A stretch of DNA of 64,000 nucleotides from an uncultured Erythrobacter sp. (GCA_947494705.1 CANLVN010000002.1:744001-808000), one strand, 5' to 3'; counted from the stretch's first letter, positions 1 through 9,295 are shown. Notes: a model not told the origin generated them from the sequence alone. A program made the numbers and translations.

Positions 1-385
1 CTGAGGCGATCGGGTTTCTCTCGAAAGCGGCGAATTCACGTTCCCAGTCGCTGCCCCAAGCCGATACAATCACCGGTTCGATCTTATCGAACGGCAGCGG
101 TTCCACCTGGTCGTGGAGAGTGCCGAACGCGGAAATCCAGGGTTGTGTAAACAGATCGCTTCTGGTCGCCAGGAGCTGGCCAAGCTTTATTCCGACAGGG
201 CCGACATCGCGCAACAGCGCCACCACCGATGCAGGACGCAAGTCCTCGGTATCTGGCTCATTCTCCGAAACCGGCATAAAGCCAAGCAAGCTTCCGAGAT
301 TTTTCAGACCGTGCCGGGCGAAAATCTGACCGAGTTCTGCTAGCCGCGTCAGTTCACCGACACTGTTTTCCAGATCATGCTTCAT
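1..385 (-). CDS. AarF/UbiB-like (ABC1 family) kinase, 5' part only
   Basis: Reading leftward from ATG at 385, an open frame of about 128 codons runs off the window edge. It contains the ABC1/AarF/UbiB N-terminal signature GPVGIKLGQLLATRSDL (about residues 62-78), then a LHDQVEPLPFDKIEPVI stretch, both typical of this family of atypical protein-kinase-like ATPases. Family members act in ubiquinone biosynthesis or lipid homeostasis, but the catalytic half lies outside the window, so function is open. The ATG overlaps the TGA of the MarR gene (ATGA at 382-385), indicating one transcript with the regulator upstream. Confidence 0.75.
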   Translation of the reverse strand, partial: MKHDLENSVGELTRLAELGQIFARHGLKNLGSLLGFMPVSENEPDTEDLRPASVVALLRDVGPVGIKLGQLLATRSDLFTQPWISAFGTLHDQVEPLPFDKIEPVIVSAWGSDWEREFAAFERNPIAS

Positions 386-870
386 CGGCTTTCTTCGCAA
401 GTGTCAGCCTGCTTCTGATTCTCCGCAACTTTTCGAAGCATCGTACGCAGGAGGTCGATTTGAGGCGCAGACATTCCCTTCCAGAGAATTTCGTGGAGTC
501 GATCAGCCGCTTCGCGCAGTTCCGGCCAGATGGTTCTTACTTGCTCGGTGAGGTGGAGGTTCCAAACCCTTCGATCGTGCGCCGCCCGCTCTCGCTCGAT
601 CAAACCTTTTTCAACCAAAACTGCGACAGCCTGTCCTATCGTCGCCGATTCAAGCTCGAGCAGGCGAGAAATCTCGGTCTGTGTTAGCGTAGGTTCTCGC
701 AACAAGGACGCGATGATCCGCCATTGTGTTTGATTGAGGTCGAGCCCCACGATCAGAGCGTCGAAGGTCCGCCGAGCGGTCCTGTTCACCTCTTCTAGCA
801 AATAAAGGATGTCATCCTTTTCGTTGGGGGCGTAATCACGTATCTCATCTTTCGGCATATGCTTATCCAT
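382..870 (-). CDS. MarR-family transcriptional regulator
   Basis: A winged-helix MarR regulator of about 162 residues. The sequence shows the N-terminal dimerisation helix (LYLLEEVNRTARRTFDAL), the helix-turn-helix (LTQTEISRLLELESATIGQAV) and the wing with the conserved DRRVWNLHL. The frame is open up to 969, but the extra 33 residues are not family-like; ATG at 870 gives the usual MarR length. Neither start has a strong ribosome site. It is closely related in sequence to the broken MarR gene at 1176-1633 and to the truncated one at 29835, so this window holds three related members. It is translationally coupled to the downstream AarF-like gene. The ligand is unknown. Confidence 0.8.
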   Translation of the reverse strand: MDKHMPKDEIRDYAPNEKDDILYLLEEVNRTARRTFDALIVGLDLNQTQWRIIASLLREPTLTQTEISRLLELESATIGQAVAVLVEKGLIERERAAHDRRVWNLHLTEQVRTIWPELREAADRLHEILWKGMSAPQIDLLRTMLRKVAENQKQADTCEESR

Positions 871-1175
871 AGCGCTATCTTGGAAGGCTCGCGCATGCCT
901 GGCGTGTTCAAGCTCAGCGTCAACCATATTCGCTAGCAGTGCCGCCATGCAAACACTCGCTGATTTCACGCTACAGCAGAAACTGAATCCGATGGTCGCT
1001 CAAGCTGATAAGGAACCGAACGGCGCTGGGTGAGTGCGCAGGCTCCGGCCACCTCGCCTGCCACGACTGCCGGGATGTTATGATCGCATGCGCTCGGCGT
1101 CCCTCATCTGAGCATCAGACCCCCTGAAGGGCAAACGCGGGCGTGAACGCGGGGCATGGGCTCGATTTCGAGTGA

Positions 1176-1633
1176 TTATGGCTCGCTGCCCAGATTGTCA
1201 TGCATCCTAGCCAGCGATCCGCGTAAGCGCTCCAGTTCCCCAAAACGGATCCCCCCGAGCAAGCGAGCATACATTGCATCAGCTTCTACTCGCATCTTGG
1301 GAAGTAGCTCGATTGCGGCAGGGCGTAAATGAACCCGCCAAACGCGCCTGTCGTTCTTCGCGCCTGCGTCTTTCCACCAGCTCAAGTTCTTCCAGGCGAT
1401 CAATAGTCTGGCCGATGCTAGCGCGCTCTAGCTTCAGTTCCCGAGCCAGCTCTGTCTGGGTCATGCCTGGGCTCCGAAAGATAAGCCAATATACTCCATT
1501 GCGTCCGCGTGAGCCCGAATTGTTCAACCGAAGAATCGGCGGTCCTGCGCAAACGCCGGGTCACTTCCTCCATAAGAAAGAACAGCCGATCGGTATCGGT
1601 GAGGGAACTTGCCCCCCTTTGTATCCGCGTCAT
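1176..1633 (-). pseudogene. MarR-family regulator broken by two frameshifts
   Basis: Three overlapping reading frames each hold a consecutive part of one MarR protein. The first (from 1633) has the N-terminal helix and FGLTRTQWSILAYL. The second picks up at about 1475 with FRSPGMTQTELAREL and LERASIGQTIDRLEELELVERR. The third continues from about 1385 with AKNDRRVWRVHL to the C terminus ending at 1176. Joined, they give a full-length MarR of about 150 residues, paralogous to the gene at 382-870. The breaks lie near 1470 and 1385. It diverges from the hydrolase at 1728, where a MarR would normally be the local regulator. Real decay or sequencing error cannot be told apart here. Confidence 0.8.
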
Positions 1634-1696
1634 AGCCCGTCATGGCAGCCATCTAGGGCAACCTACCATAGCGGATCAGGAAATAAAGCCGTTTAC

Positions 1697-1712
1697 TGTA
1701 AATCGATTTACA
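1697..1712. promoter_or_regulatory. Perfect 16-bp palindrome, candidate MarR operator
   Basis: TGTAAATCGATTTACA is a perfect inverted repeat ending 15 bases before the ATG of the alpha/beta hydrolase at 1728, in the gap shared with the divergent MarR pseudogene. MarR proteins bind palindromes of this size overlapping promoters. Assignment to the broken MarR or its intact paralogue is inference. Confidence 0.6.
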
Positions 1713-1727
1713 ATATGAGGTTGCGGT

Positions 1728-2615
1728 ATGCAGTCGCAAACTTTCCATATCGGGGGAGATGGTGGCATCTCCATAGCAGCCGAAGCGACCGGAAATGCCG
1801 ATGCTTTACCGGTCTTGCTCGCGCATGGGGGCGGCCAGACCCGTCACGCATGGAAACGTGTCACAGCCGATCTCGCCAATGCGGGATTTCGTCCGATCGC
1901 AATTGATATGCGCGGTCATGGCGACAGCGAATGGTCTGCCGAGGGCGCTTACGAAACGCGCGACTTCGCTTCAGATCTCGTTGCGATCGCTTCAAAAATG
2001 GACCGCAAGCCAGCGCTCGTCGGGGCCTCCCTTGGCGGGTTGGCCGGACTGATCGCCGAAGGACACCTTGCGCCGGGCCGCTTCGCGTCGCTCACTCTCG
2101 TCGACATCGCGCCGCGTATGGAGACGGGGGGCGTTATGCGCGTAGTCGGCTTTATGGAGGAGCACGTGGAGACCGGTTTCTCTTCACCGGACGAAGCGGC
2201 AGAGGTCATCGCGCGCTACATGCCACATCGCCGCAAGCGCGGAGCCGGCAAGGGCTTACGGCGCTATCTGCGAGAGAAGGAAGACGGCCGCTACTACTGG
2301 CATTGGGATCCGGCCTTTATCCGCAACATCACACTAGCCAAGCGAAGCGATCCGGCTCATCAGGAACGCCAGTTTGATGCGCTGAACGATGCAGCCAGCA
2401 GGCTTTCGCTGCCATTGCATATTATTCGCGGCGGATCGAGCGATCTGGTTTCCGAAGACGCGGTCGCGCAATTGCTCGAACTTGTTCCACACGCTGAATA
2501 CACCGACATCGCAGAGGCAACACATATGGTGGTTGGCGATGCCAACGATGCCTTTTCGGCAGCGATACTCGATTTTCTCAAGCGTAATCACAGTCCGCAG
2601 GGAGCCGTTACATGA
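1728..2615 (+). CDS. alpha/beta hydrolase
   Basis: A 295-residue alpha/beta-hydrolase-fold protein. Visible are the oxyanion-loop segment HGGGQTRHAW (about residues 34-43), the nucleophile elbow GASLGG with Ser101, a likely acid Asp near 235 (RGGSSDLVSED) and the catalytic His266 in THMVVGD. The family covers esterases, epoxide hydrolases and C-C hydrolases; the substrate cannot be read from the sequence. It overlaps the following thioesterase by ATGA (2612-2615), so the two form a short operon. A 16-bp palindrome directly upstream suggests repression by a MarR-type regulator. Confidence 0.85.
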   Translation: MQSQTFHIGGDGGISIAAEATGNADALPVLLAHGGGQTRHAWKRVTADLANAGFRPIAIDMRGHGDSEWSAEGAYETRDFASDLVAIASKMDRKPALVGASLGGLAGLIAEGHLAPGRFASLTLVDIAPRMETGGVMRVVGFMEEHVETGFSSPDEAAEVIARYMPHRRKRGAGKGLRRYLREKEDGRYYWHWDPAFIRNITLAKRSDPAHQERQFDALNDAASRLSLPLHIIRGGSSDLVSEDAVAQLLELVPHAEYTDIAEATHMVVGDANDAFSAAILDFLKRNHSPQGAVT

Positions 2616-3025
2616 CCGATAATCTGACAAGGATCGATCCTAAGCGCCTCGAAGAGATCCTGCAGATTGCCCCGTTTCACCGGTGGCTTGGCCTCACTTT
2701 ACGGTCATGCTCGAACGAGCAGCTTGAACTGGAGATGCCTTGGCGCGACGAGATCGTGTCAAACCCGGCAATCGGTTCAGCGCATGGCGGCGTGCTCGCC
2801 TCTCTGATCGATTTAACCGGGCTCTACACCTTATTGTCGCAAGGTACAGGGGCCAAGGCGACCGCCGATCTGAGGGTCGACTACCACCGCCCGGCAACCT
2901 CGGGACCACTCGTAGCATCGGGCAAAATAATCAAGATCGGTAAAAATATCTCGGTCGCTGAAACACGTGTATACGGTCCTACTGGCAACCTTTTGGCTAG
3001 CGGCCGCGGTGCCTACGTATGCTAA
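2612..3025 (+). CDS. PaaI-type hotdog thioesterase
   Basis: A 137-residue single hotdog-fold protein. The segment GSAHGGVLASLIDLTGLYTL holds the HGG motif plus the downstream Asp typical of PaaI/YdiI-like acyl-CoA thioesterases, and DLRVDYHRPA matches the core strand. Such enzymes release stalled or aromatic acyl-CoAs in the cytoplasm. It is coupled by a 4-base overlap to the alpha/beta hydrolase, suggesting a shared role in acyl-ester or acyl-CoA handling. Exact substrate unknown. Confidence 0.85.
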   Translation: MTDNLTRIDPKRLEEILQIAPFHRWLGLTLRSCSNEQLELEMPWRDEIVSNPAIGSAHGGVLASLIDLTGLYTLLSQGTGAKATADLRVDYHRPATSGPLVASGKIIKIGKNISVAETRVYGPTGNLLASGRGAYVC

Positions 3026-3181
3026 CAGCGTTATCCTAATGGAACTAACTGCAGGGCGAAAATTAGCAGGTCTGTTCCTCGAAGACCTGCAAAATAGTCC
3101 CACGACTTTCAGAGCGAATTGCGTCGCGATAGCCGCCTTCCAATGAGTGACGTGACCCCCTGATCTTCCCCCCAGCCGGGA

Positions 3182-3591
3182 TTAGAGCCGAGCTGCGTTG
3201 ATGCGTATGAGCGCGGTTGAAGCAATGGGCTGCGCAGCGGAGCCCGTAGGGCGTGGCGAAGCAGGCCATTGCTTATCTAGTTCGGCGGCGAACGCCGCCG
3301 ATGTCGCGTAGCCAAGGGATGAGGGCGGTCTCTCTCGGTTGTAGTCTTCCACCTGACCTGCCCCATCAGGGTGGTCCACCGGTTAAGTTAGAGTTCCGGC
3401 GGTTGGGGTCGCCCTGCTGGGCGGCCTGGAGCGCAGCGTAAGGCAGCATGGCAGGACGAGGCAAGATTGTTTGTGGGGCCGGCGGCTGGTAGCCCAGCGA
3501 AGAGGGATTCATGCAGCGAACACCGCTGCCGGCCTCTCCCTATCACATCATCGACGATATTGAGCACACGGAACTTTTGTTCGGACGCCAC
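3182..3591 (-). mobile_element. IS3-family transposase (OrfB) remnants
   Basis: Two leftward fragments resemble IS3-family OrfB. One near 3547-3579 reads KFRVLNIVDDV, matching the integrase-core strand with its DD pair. The other, from about 3352 to 3182, reads VEDYNRERPPSSLGYATSAAFA, matching the OrfB C terminus (usual form DYNxxRPHSSLGYxTPxxFA). The catalytic middle is missing or scrambled, so the element is dead. The stretch from 3026 to about 3180 holds nothing I recognise. A 9-base inverted repeat, AAGCAATGG at 3220 and CCATTGCTT at 3266, lies inside the fragment. Confidence 0.7.
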
Positions 3592-3615
3592 CTAGTCGTG
3601 AGCAAATAAAAGTTC

Positions 3616-3656
3616 GAAAAAGAGGGCTCGACACAGCGAAGCGCCGAACCCTCTTG
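3616..3656 (-). terminator. Rho-independent terminator of the TonB receptor operon
   Basis: In the leftward sense the sequence forms a stem of AAGAGGG and, after one mismatch, TCG, against the matching arm, followed by a run of T. It lies just downstream of the receptor stop codon at 3673 and closes the leftward catabolic transcript. Confidence 0.75.
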
Positions 3657-3672
3657 CAATTAGCGAGTAAGT

Positions 3673-6405
3673 TTAAAACTTGCCGCGCACGGTGATGCCG
3701 TAAGTCCGCGGTTCCGCAAGAAAAGCGGAGAACGTTTGTTGCGGAGCCACGAAAGGCGTGTTGAAGGCCACCTGCGTATACCCAACGTCAAACAAATTAT
3801 TGACCCATCCCTCGATCGCGAAGCGATCCGCAATATTGGTCAGACCCACACGCCCGTTCACTACGACGAAGCTGTCCTGTTCCTTGCCGAAGAGCAGGTC
3901 GGAGCCGGTGTTGTAATCACCAGCCATACGAGCGTTCACGAAGACCAGGCCTTCGAGCCCACTGTCGCCGATTGGCGGCGTCCACGTAAGCGACGATGTT
4001 GCCACGATCTCTGGTGCATTCGACAGGTTGTCGCCTGGCAGCAAGCGTAGTGCGGGGTCGAGCGGTGCCCCGGTATCGTCCCCGATAAGATTGTCTTCAA
4101 AGCTCGTATCAGAATAGGTGACGCCAAGGGTAATATCCAAATCACGAGCGGGCCGTAGATAGGTTTCGATCTCGACACCTTGAGCGATCACACCTGGTGC
4201 AACTTCATCGGAAGAGCATGCACCGGTTGTCGCGCTTGCGTCTCTGTCGGCCCCGCCGAGATCGCTATCGCAACTATTGACCGTCTGCACAATGTAGAAC
4301 GCCCCATTGAACGTGTTCAACTGGAAGTTACTGAACTCTTGCCGGAAGCCTGCAATGCTAACCCCGAACTCGCGTGTCGAGTATTTGAGGCCGATCTCAT
4401 ATGCATCGACTGTTTCTTCATCGAACTGCAGCGCGGCTGCCGAGATATTGGCCGGATCGAACGCAAGCGGATTTGACAGTGCAGACCTGTCGAGGTTGAA
4501 ACCGCCCGCCTTGTAGCCGCGTGAATACGAACCGTAGACTAGCAGATCGGGAGTTGGCTTCCAGCTCAGGATAGCCGTGCCGGTAAACTCCTCTTCTTCG
4601 CGCGAGTCTTCGAGAGAAACTCCATCGAGCTCCGATGTCGAATTGCCTTGGCAGGAAAGGCTGATGATACCACCGGCCAGAGGTGCCAAAGTCGGAACAC
4701 CCAGAAAGCCTCCGAGCAGATTGCGGTTTGTCGGACAAACCGTGTTGTCGTTGCGGAAAGTTGCGTCGAAGTCCTTGGTTTCGTTTGTATAACGAAGCCC
4801 CAGCGTCAAATCGAGCGTATCCGTGATCGCAAAGATATTATGCGTGAAGAACGCGAAGTTCTCACTCGTCTGATTGTAGACCTCGCTGACCGTTCCCAAA
4901 TCGCTGATGCTTGCAAGGTTGTTGATACCTGCGAGGATCGCCGGGGTTGCAGCGCCGAATGCCGGGCTTCCGGTCAGCGTACCGTCCAATGCCGCCACGT
5001 TGGCACCCAGGCAATTGGAAGCCCCCGGATTGACCAAAGCCGGGTTGATCGCGATAGCGATGCGGCACGCTACGAAATTGCCGTACTGGGTGCCGAACCG
5101 CAGATTGTCACGCACCTGCAGTTCTTCATTGGCGTAATACGCGCCGATCAACCAATCGAGTTTGCCATCGAAGGCCTCACCGGTAAGGCGCAGTTCCTGA
5201 GTGAATGTTTCAAAGTCTCGAGCAAGAGCATTCTCGGTCGGAGCGCGGTAGAGAATATCGACAGTAGTGTAATCGGTGTCAGATCCCTGGCTGTTGGCAT
5301 ATTCACGGTAGCCCGTGATAGACGTCAACGTGACGTTCCCGAAATCCCAATTGATCTCAGCCGAAATACCGTAGTCTTCGGTTTCGCCTTCATAGCTTCT
5401 GCCCGGCGTAGGGTACAGGTCGCGGTTGAATGTATCCTGGGTGAGGGCACGCGGATCCTGCCCAAGCGCAAGCAACACGGGAACGATCGGATTTGCGGTA
5501 CTCGTCAGGGCGGCCCCATCCGATGGCCTCGTAAAGGGATCAAATCCAGCGCTGATCCGTGCAAGCGGAGCAAACTCGGGCTGGACGAACGTCGCGGCAC
5601 AGCACGCTTCGTCCTTTTTGGAATAATCCCCGACAAGGCGAATGGACAGGTCGTCATTGGGTTCGAACAGGAGCTGACCGCGGACCAGATAACGATCGCG
5701 ATTGTTGATCGTCCCGCCGTTGGTAATATCGTTGTAGAAGCCGTCGCGCTCAAAATACACGCCGTCCACACGCGCAGCTACGGTGTCGCCAAGCGGAGCG
5801 TTTATGCCACCTTCGACGCGGATCGCATCATAGTTGCCATAAGTGAAGGCCCCGTATGCGCTGAAATCGAACTCGGGCGGTGCGGTGTAGATATTGATCA
5901 GGCCTGCCGATGAGTTCCGCCCGCCCAGAGTACCTTGGGGACCGCGAAGGATTTCGACCCTGTCGATAGGGCCGAGCTCACTCAGGGCGCTTCCCGAACG
6001 AGAGCGATAGACTCCATCGACAAAAACCGCGACCGAACTTTCCAGACCAGGGTTGTCGCCGACCGTGCCGATACCGCGAATACGCGCGGAACCGTTAGCT
6101 TCGTTGCCGGTGGAAGACACCAGCAGGGACGGTGCAACCTGGTTCAGCTCACGTATGTCGCTGGCGCCCGAATTCTGGAGGGTTTCTCCGGAAACAGCTG
6201 ACACGGCGACTGGAACATCCGCCAAGACCTGCGATCGCCCTTGCGCGGTAACAATGATTACGTTTTGGTCTTCGACATCGGCCCCTTCAACCAGATCCGC
6301 ATCGGGTTCGCCAACATCCTGGGCGAAGGCGGCTGTCGGTGTGAAGGCAAGTGCCGCTGCCAATGCACCAAGGGCGCAATGGTGGCGTGATGGAAATCTT
6401 TTCAT
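3673..6405 (-). CDS. TonB-dependent outer-membrane receptor
   Basis: A 910-residue TonB-dependent receptor. It starts with a signal peptide ending at AAFAQD (about residue 29), followed by a TonB-box-like segment (NVIIVTAQGRSQVLADVPVAVSAVSG), the plug domain with RIRGIGTVG and VFVDGVYRSR, and VEILRGPQGTLGGRNSSAGLINI, then a long beta-barrel ending in the aromatic terminus GITVRGKF. Sphingomonads use many such receptors for hydrophobic carbon sources as well as iron chelates. It is the last gene of the leftward group with P450, ferredoxin and two acyl-CoA dehydrogenases, separated from them by about 170 bases, so substrate uptake for that pathway is the likely role (inference). Confidence 0.92.
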   Translation of the reverse strand: MKRFPSRHHCALGALAAALAFTPTAAFAQDVGEPDADLVEGADVEDQNVIIVTAQGRSQVLADVPVAVSAVSGETLQNSGASDIRELNQVAPSLLVSSTGNEANGSARIRGIGTVGDNPGLESSVAVFVDGVYRSRSGSALSELGPIDRVEILRGPQGTLGGRNSSAGLINIYTAPPEFDFSAYGAFTYGNYDAIRVEGGINAPLGDTVAARVDGVYFERDGFYNDITNGGTINNRDRYLVRGQLLFEPNDDLSIRLVGDYSKKDEACCAATFVQPEFAPLARISAGFDPFTRPSDGAALTSTANPIVPVLLALGQDPRALTQDTFNRDLYPTPGRSYEGETEDYGISAEINWDFGNVTLTSITGYREYANSQGSDTDYTTVDILYRAPTENALARDFETFTQELRLTGEAFDGKLDWLIGAYYANEELQVRDNLRFGTQYGNFVACRIAIAINPALVNPGASNCLGANVAALDGTLTGSPAFGAATPAILAGINNLASISDLGTVSEVYNQTSENFAFFTHNIFAITDTLDLTLGLRYTNETKDFDATFRNDNTVCPTNRNLLGGFLGVPTLAPLAGGIISLSCQGNSTSELDGVSLEDSREEEEFTGTAILSWKPTPDLLVYGSYSRGYKAGGFNLDRSALSNPLAFDPANISAAALQFDEETVDAYEIGLKYSTREFGVSIAGFRQEFSNFQLNTFNGAFYIVQTVNSCDSDLGGADRDASATTGACSSDEVAPGVIAQGVEIETYLRPARDLDITLGVTYSDTSFEDNLIGDDTGAPLDPALRLLPGDNLSNAPEIVATSSLTWTPPIGDSGLEGLVFVNARMAGDYNTGSDLLFGKEQDSFVVVNGRVGLTNIADRFAIEGWVNNLFDVGYTQVAFNTPFVAPQQTFSAFLAEPRTYGITVRGKF

Positions 6406-6571
6406 GTGCCTCTCCTCTAAGAATGTGCCCCATCCTAGGCACTAGTCGATGTTAGAAACGATGCCGATAAGCGCGTTTCATTTCAAGACTTGGTAGATGA
6501 ATTGACGGATTATTTCACATTGTCGACAAGCATGTGGCAAAAATGCCATGCAGGTCACTACATGCAGGTTT

Positions 6572-7642
6572 CTAGTAGCCAGAAAGCTTGGAAAATCGGT
6601 CCTTTAACCAGCTCGACGAACCGAAGCTCTGCTCCAGCACGCGGGCGCGCTTGAGATAGAAGCCGACGTCGTACTCATCGGTCATGCCGATCCCGCCGTG
6701 CAGCTGGATGCCCTCGTTTGCCATGGTGTGCATAACGCGGTTGGCTTCCGCCTTGGCGATGGTCGCCGCGCGCGCCACGCCGAAGCCGGCATCGACGGCT
6801 TGCAGGCCCGCCTCGACCGCGCTGCGCATCTGGGCGAGATCGGCGAAGAGGTCCGCCATGCGGTGTTGCAGCGCCTGGAAGCTCGCCAGCACCTGGTTGA
6901 ACTGCACGCGCTGCTTCAGATAGTCGAGCGTGTCGTCGAACACTTGCTGCGCCATGCCGAGCATTTCGGCTGCGGTGAGCACGCGCGCGCGGTCGAGCAC
7001 GTCATCGAGCAGGTTGTCGCCGCCATTGGCGAGCTTCTCCGCCGCCGCGCCGTCGAAGGTGACGTCGGCATGGCTGCGCTGGTCGGTCAGCTTGCGGGTG
7101 GTGAGCGCGACGCCGTCGCCTTTCTCGACCAGGTAAAGCCCGTCCTTCGCCGCGACGACGAACAGGTCCGCACCATGCGCTTCATGGACGAAGGCCTTGG
7201 TGCCGCTCAGCTTGCCGTCGGACACACTGGTCTCGATCTTCGCAGGATCGTGGCTCGGCCCTTCGTCGACGGCGAGGGTGGCGATGGCCTCGCCGCTCGC
7301 CAGCCTGGGCAGCCACCTGGCCTTCTGCTCGTCGCTGCCGCCAAGAACGATCGCCGAGGCGGCGACGGTGTTCATCACCAGCGGGCTGGCGGTGAGCGTC
7401 TTGCCGAGTTCCTCGACGACGAGGCCCGCGGACAGGAAGCCGAAGTCCGACCCGCCATGCTCTTCGGGGATGATGACCCCGGCCCAGCCCATCTGCGCCA
7501 TCGTCGCATAGGCGTCGCGGTTGAAGGCTTCGGGCTCGCCGCTGGCGCGGACCTTGCGGAATTCGGTGACCGGGCTTTCGTTGACGGCCCAATCGCGCGC
7601 CATGTCGCGCAGCATTTCCTGTTCTTCGTTGAGAACGGCCAT
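6572..7642 (-). CDS. acyl-CoA dehydrogenase, small subunit type
   Basis: A 356-residue acyl-CoA dehydrogenase-like flavoprotein, with N-terminal helices (LNEEQEMLRDMARDW), a short middle beta domain and the C-terminal helical domain with QFNQVLASFQALQHRMADL and GIQLHGGIGMTDEYDVGFYLKRA. It is shorter and more divergent than the neighbour at 7661, 18 bases upstream. Such long-plus-short pairs are typical of heterotetrameric (alpha2beta2) enzymes acting on bulky CoA thioesters, as in steroid side-chain degradation. It probably shares an active site with that partner. Substrate unknown. Confidence 0.85.
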   Translation of the reverse strand: MAVLNEEQEMLRDMARDWAVNESPVTEFRKVRASGEPEAFNRDAYATMAQMGWAGVIIPEEHGGSDFGFLSAGLVVEELGKTLTASPLVMNTVAASAIVLGGSDEQKARWLPRLASGEAIATLAVDEGPSHDPAKIETSVSDGKLSGTKAFVHEAHGADLFVVAAKDGLYLVEKGDGVALTTRKLTDQRSHADVTFDGAAAEKLANGGDNLLDDVLDRARVLTAAEMLGMAQQVFDDTLDYLKQRVQFNQVLASFQALQHRMADLFADLAQMRSAVEAGLQAVDAGFGVARAATIAKAEANRVMHTMANEGIQLHGGIGMTDEYDVGFYLKRARVLEQSFGSSSWLKDRFSKLSGY

Positions 7643-7660
7643 TGTCCTTGCTCCCCTCTC

Positions 7661-8872
7661 TTACTGGTGGTCGAGCATGCCGAGCACGCGCTTGGCAATG
7701 ATGTTGTTCTGGATTTCGGTCGAGCCGCCATAGATCGTCGTGGCCTTTCCGAAGAGCCACGCGCGCACGGCCCCGAGCTCGCCGTCCGAAAAGCCGTCGC
7801 CTTCCCAGCCGAGGCCCTGCAACCCGCGGATTTCGATCAGCAATTCGCTGCGTTCCTGGCTCAGCTTGGTGCCGAGCTTCTTGAGCACAGAGCTGATTTC
7901 GGAGACGCCGCCAGCTGCCTTGCTCTCTTCCATCGCGCGGCGCGCGGTGAGCAGGAAGCTGTTCCAGCGGATTTCGAAATCAGCGATCTTGTCGCGCAGC
8001 ACCGCATCGGCGAGTTCGCCGTCGGCGCCCGTCGGCTGGTACTTCTTGGCGATATCGCCAAGGCTCTGGCCCATGAGTCGGGCGAGGCTGCCGCCGCCCG
8101 AGATGTTGGTGCGCTCGTGCTGCAGAAGGCGCTTGCCGATGGTCCAGCCCTGGCCTTCCTCGCCGACGAGGTTTTCCTTCGGGACCTTCACGTCGGTGAA
8201 AAAGGTTTCGCAGAACGGGCTGGTCCCGCTGATCATGGTGATCGGGCGGACTTCGACGCCGGGCGTGTCCATGTCGATCAGCATGAAGCTGATGCCCTTG
8301 TGCTTGTCGCTCTTGTCGGTTCGTACAATTGCAAAGCACTTGTCGGCCCATTGGCCGCCGCTGGTCCAGGTCTTCTGGCCGTTGACAAGGTAGTGGTCGC
8401 CCTTGTCCTCGGCAAAGGTCTGGAGGTTCGCGAGGTCAGAGCCGGCATTGGGTTCCGAATAGCCCTGGCACCAGCGGATTTCGCCGCGGCAGATCGGCGG
8501 AATATGCTCCTGCTTCTGTGCCTCGTTGCCGTATTCGAGCAGCGTCGGGCCGAACATCATGACGCCCATGCCGCCGATCGGGTTGTAGGCACCCGCCTTG
8601 GCGAATTCCTGGTCGATGATCTTGGCCTGCGCCTTGGTGAGGCCGCCGCCGCCGTATTCCTTCGGCCAGGTGGGGGTGCCCCAGCCGCGCGCGCCCACGG
8701 CTTCGCGCCACTTGGTCTGCGCCGGCGTTTCATTGGTGGGGCCGTCCACGCCGGCCAGCGCGTTCGACTGGCCCTTGAGTTCGGCGGGAAAATTGTCCGC
8801 CAGAAACTGCTGCACTTCCGCGCGGAAGGCGTCTTCGTCGGTCTGGGTTGCGGGCTCGATTTGTGTGGCCAT
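7661..8872 (-). CDS. acyl-CoA dehydrogenase, large subunit type
   Basis: A 403-residue acyl-CoA dehydrogenase. The FAD/substrate segments WCQGYSEPNAGSDLANL and GQKTWTSGGQWADKCF are intact, as is the C-terminal IYGGSTEIQNNIIAKRVLGM. At the place where medium-chain enzymes carry the catalytic Glu (IYEGT) this protein has Gly, so the base must come from elsewhere or from the partner at 6572; the same feature is seen in family members that form alpha2beta2 complexes. It lies between the ferredoxin and the small subunit in the leftward operon. It likely oxidises the acyl-CoA derived from the P450 product. Confidence 0.88.
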   Translation of the reverse strand: MATQIEPATQTDEDAFRAEVQQFLADNFPAELKGQSNALAGVDGPTNETPAQTKWREAVGARGWGTPTWPKEYGGGGLTKAQAKIIDQEFAKAGAYNPIGGMGVMMFGPTLLEYGNEAQKQEHIPPICRGEIRWCQGYSEPNAGSDLANLQTFAEDKGDHYLVNGQKTWTSGGQWADKCFAIVRTDKSDKHKGISFMLIDMDTPGVEVRPITMISGTSPFCETFFTDVKVPKENLVGEEGQGWTIGKRLLQHERTNISGGGSLARLMGQSLGDIAKKYQPTGADGELADAVLRDKIADFEIRWNSFLLTARRAMEESKAAGGVSEISSVLKKLGTKLSQERSELLIEIRGLQGLGWEGDGFSDGELGAVRAWLFGKATTIYGGSTEIQNNIIAKRVLGMLDHQ

Positions 8873-8940
8873 GGGTGTTTTCTCGAAGAATCAAGGAAAG
8901 ACAGATAAGAATGTAGGCTACGGGGACGAGGATCCCTCCG

Positions 8941-9267
8941 TCAGTATTGTTGTTCGGGTAGGTGAAGAACCAATCCATCCAGCATCGGCTTCATCGGAAT
9001 CTGACAGGCAAGGCGACTGTATTCAGTGGTGCCTTCGGCGAACTGCAAGAGGTCGGCCTCCATTCCATCATGCATAAGCCGACCCACCTTGTCGATCCAT
9101 TCGGGATCGACATGCACATGACAGGTCGCGCAAGCACATACCCCTCCGCAATCGCCATCGATACCCGGCACGTCATTGTATAGCGCCGCTTCCCTGGCTG
9201 TCTCGCCTTCTTCTATTTCGACCTCCCGTCGCTCACCATCGCTAGCCACGAACGTAATTTTGATCAT
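8941..9267 (-). CDS. [2Fe-2S] ferredoxin, adrenodoxin/putidaredoxin type
   Basis: A 108-residue plant/vertebrate-type ferredoxin. Cluster cysteines are in DGDCGGVCACATCHVHV (C-x5-C-x2-C), with the fourth in RLACQIP. ATG at 9267 is preceded by GGAG seven bases away. It lies just downstream of the P450 gene at 9296, in the arrangement known for CYP153 systems, where a putidaredoxin-like ferredoxin passes electrons from an NADH-dependent reductase to the P450. No ferredoxin reductase gene is present in the window, so it must be supplied from elsewhere. Confidence 0.92.
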   Translation of the reverse strand: MIKITFVASDGERREVEIEEGETAREAALYNDVPGIDGDCGGVCACATCHVHVDPEWIDKVGRLMHDGMEADLLQFAEGTTEYSRLACQIPMKPMLDGLVLHLPEQQY

Positions 9268-9295
9268 CTTGAACTCCGCATTTCGATCTCGAGAG

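Noticed and set aside
3220..3274. 9-base inverted repeat considered as a REP element or attachment site
   Set aside because: It lies inside the IS3-like coding fragment and has no second copy in the window.
4648..5913. A 421-codon + strand frame opposite the TonB receptor
   Set aside because: It is antisense to a well-supported receptor gene and shows no family features.
6698..8908. A 736-codon open frame on the + strand opposite the two acyl-CoA dehydrogenases
   Set aside because: It is the GC-rich complement of two clearly homologous genes; its sequence is full of Arg, Ala and His with no domain.
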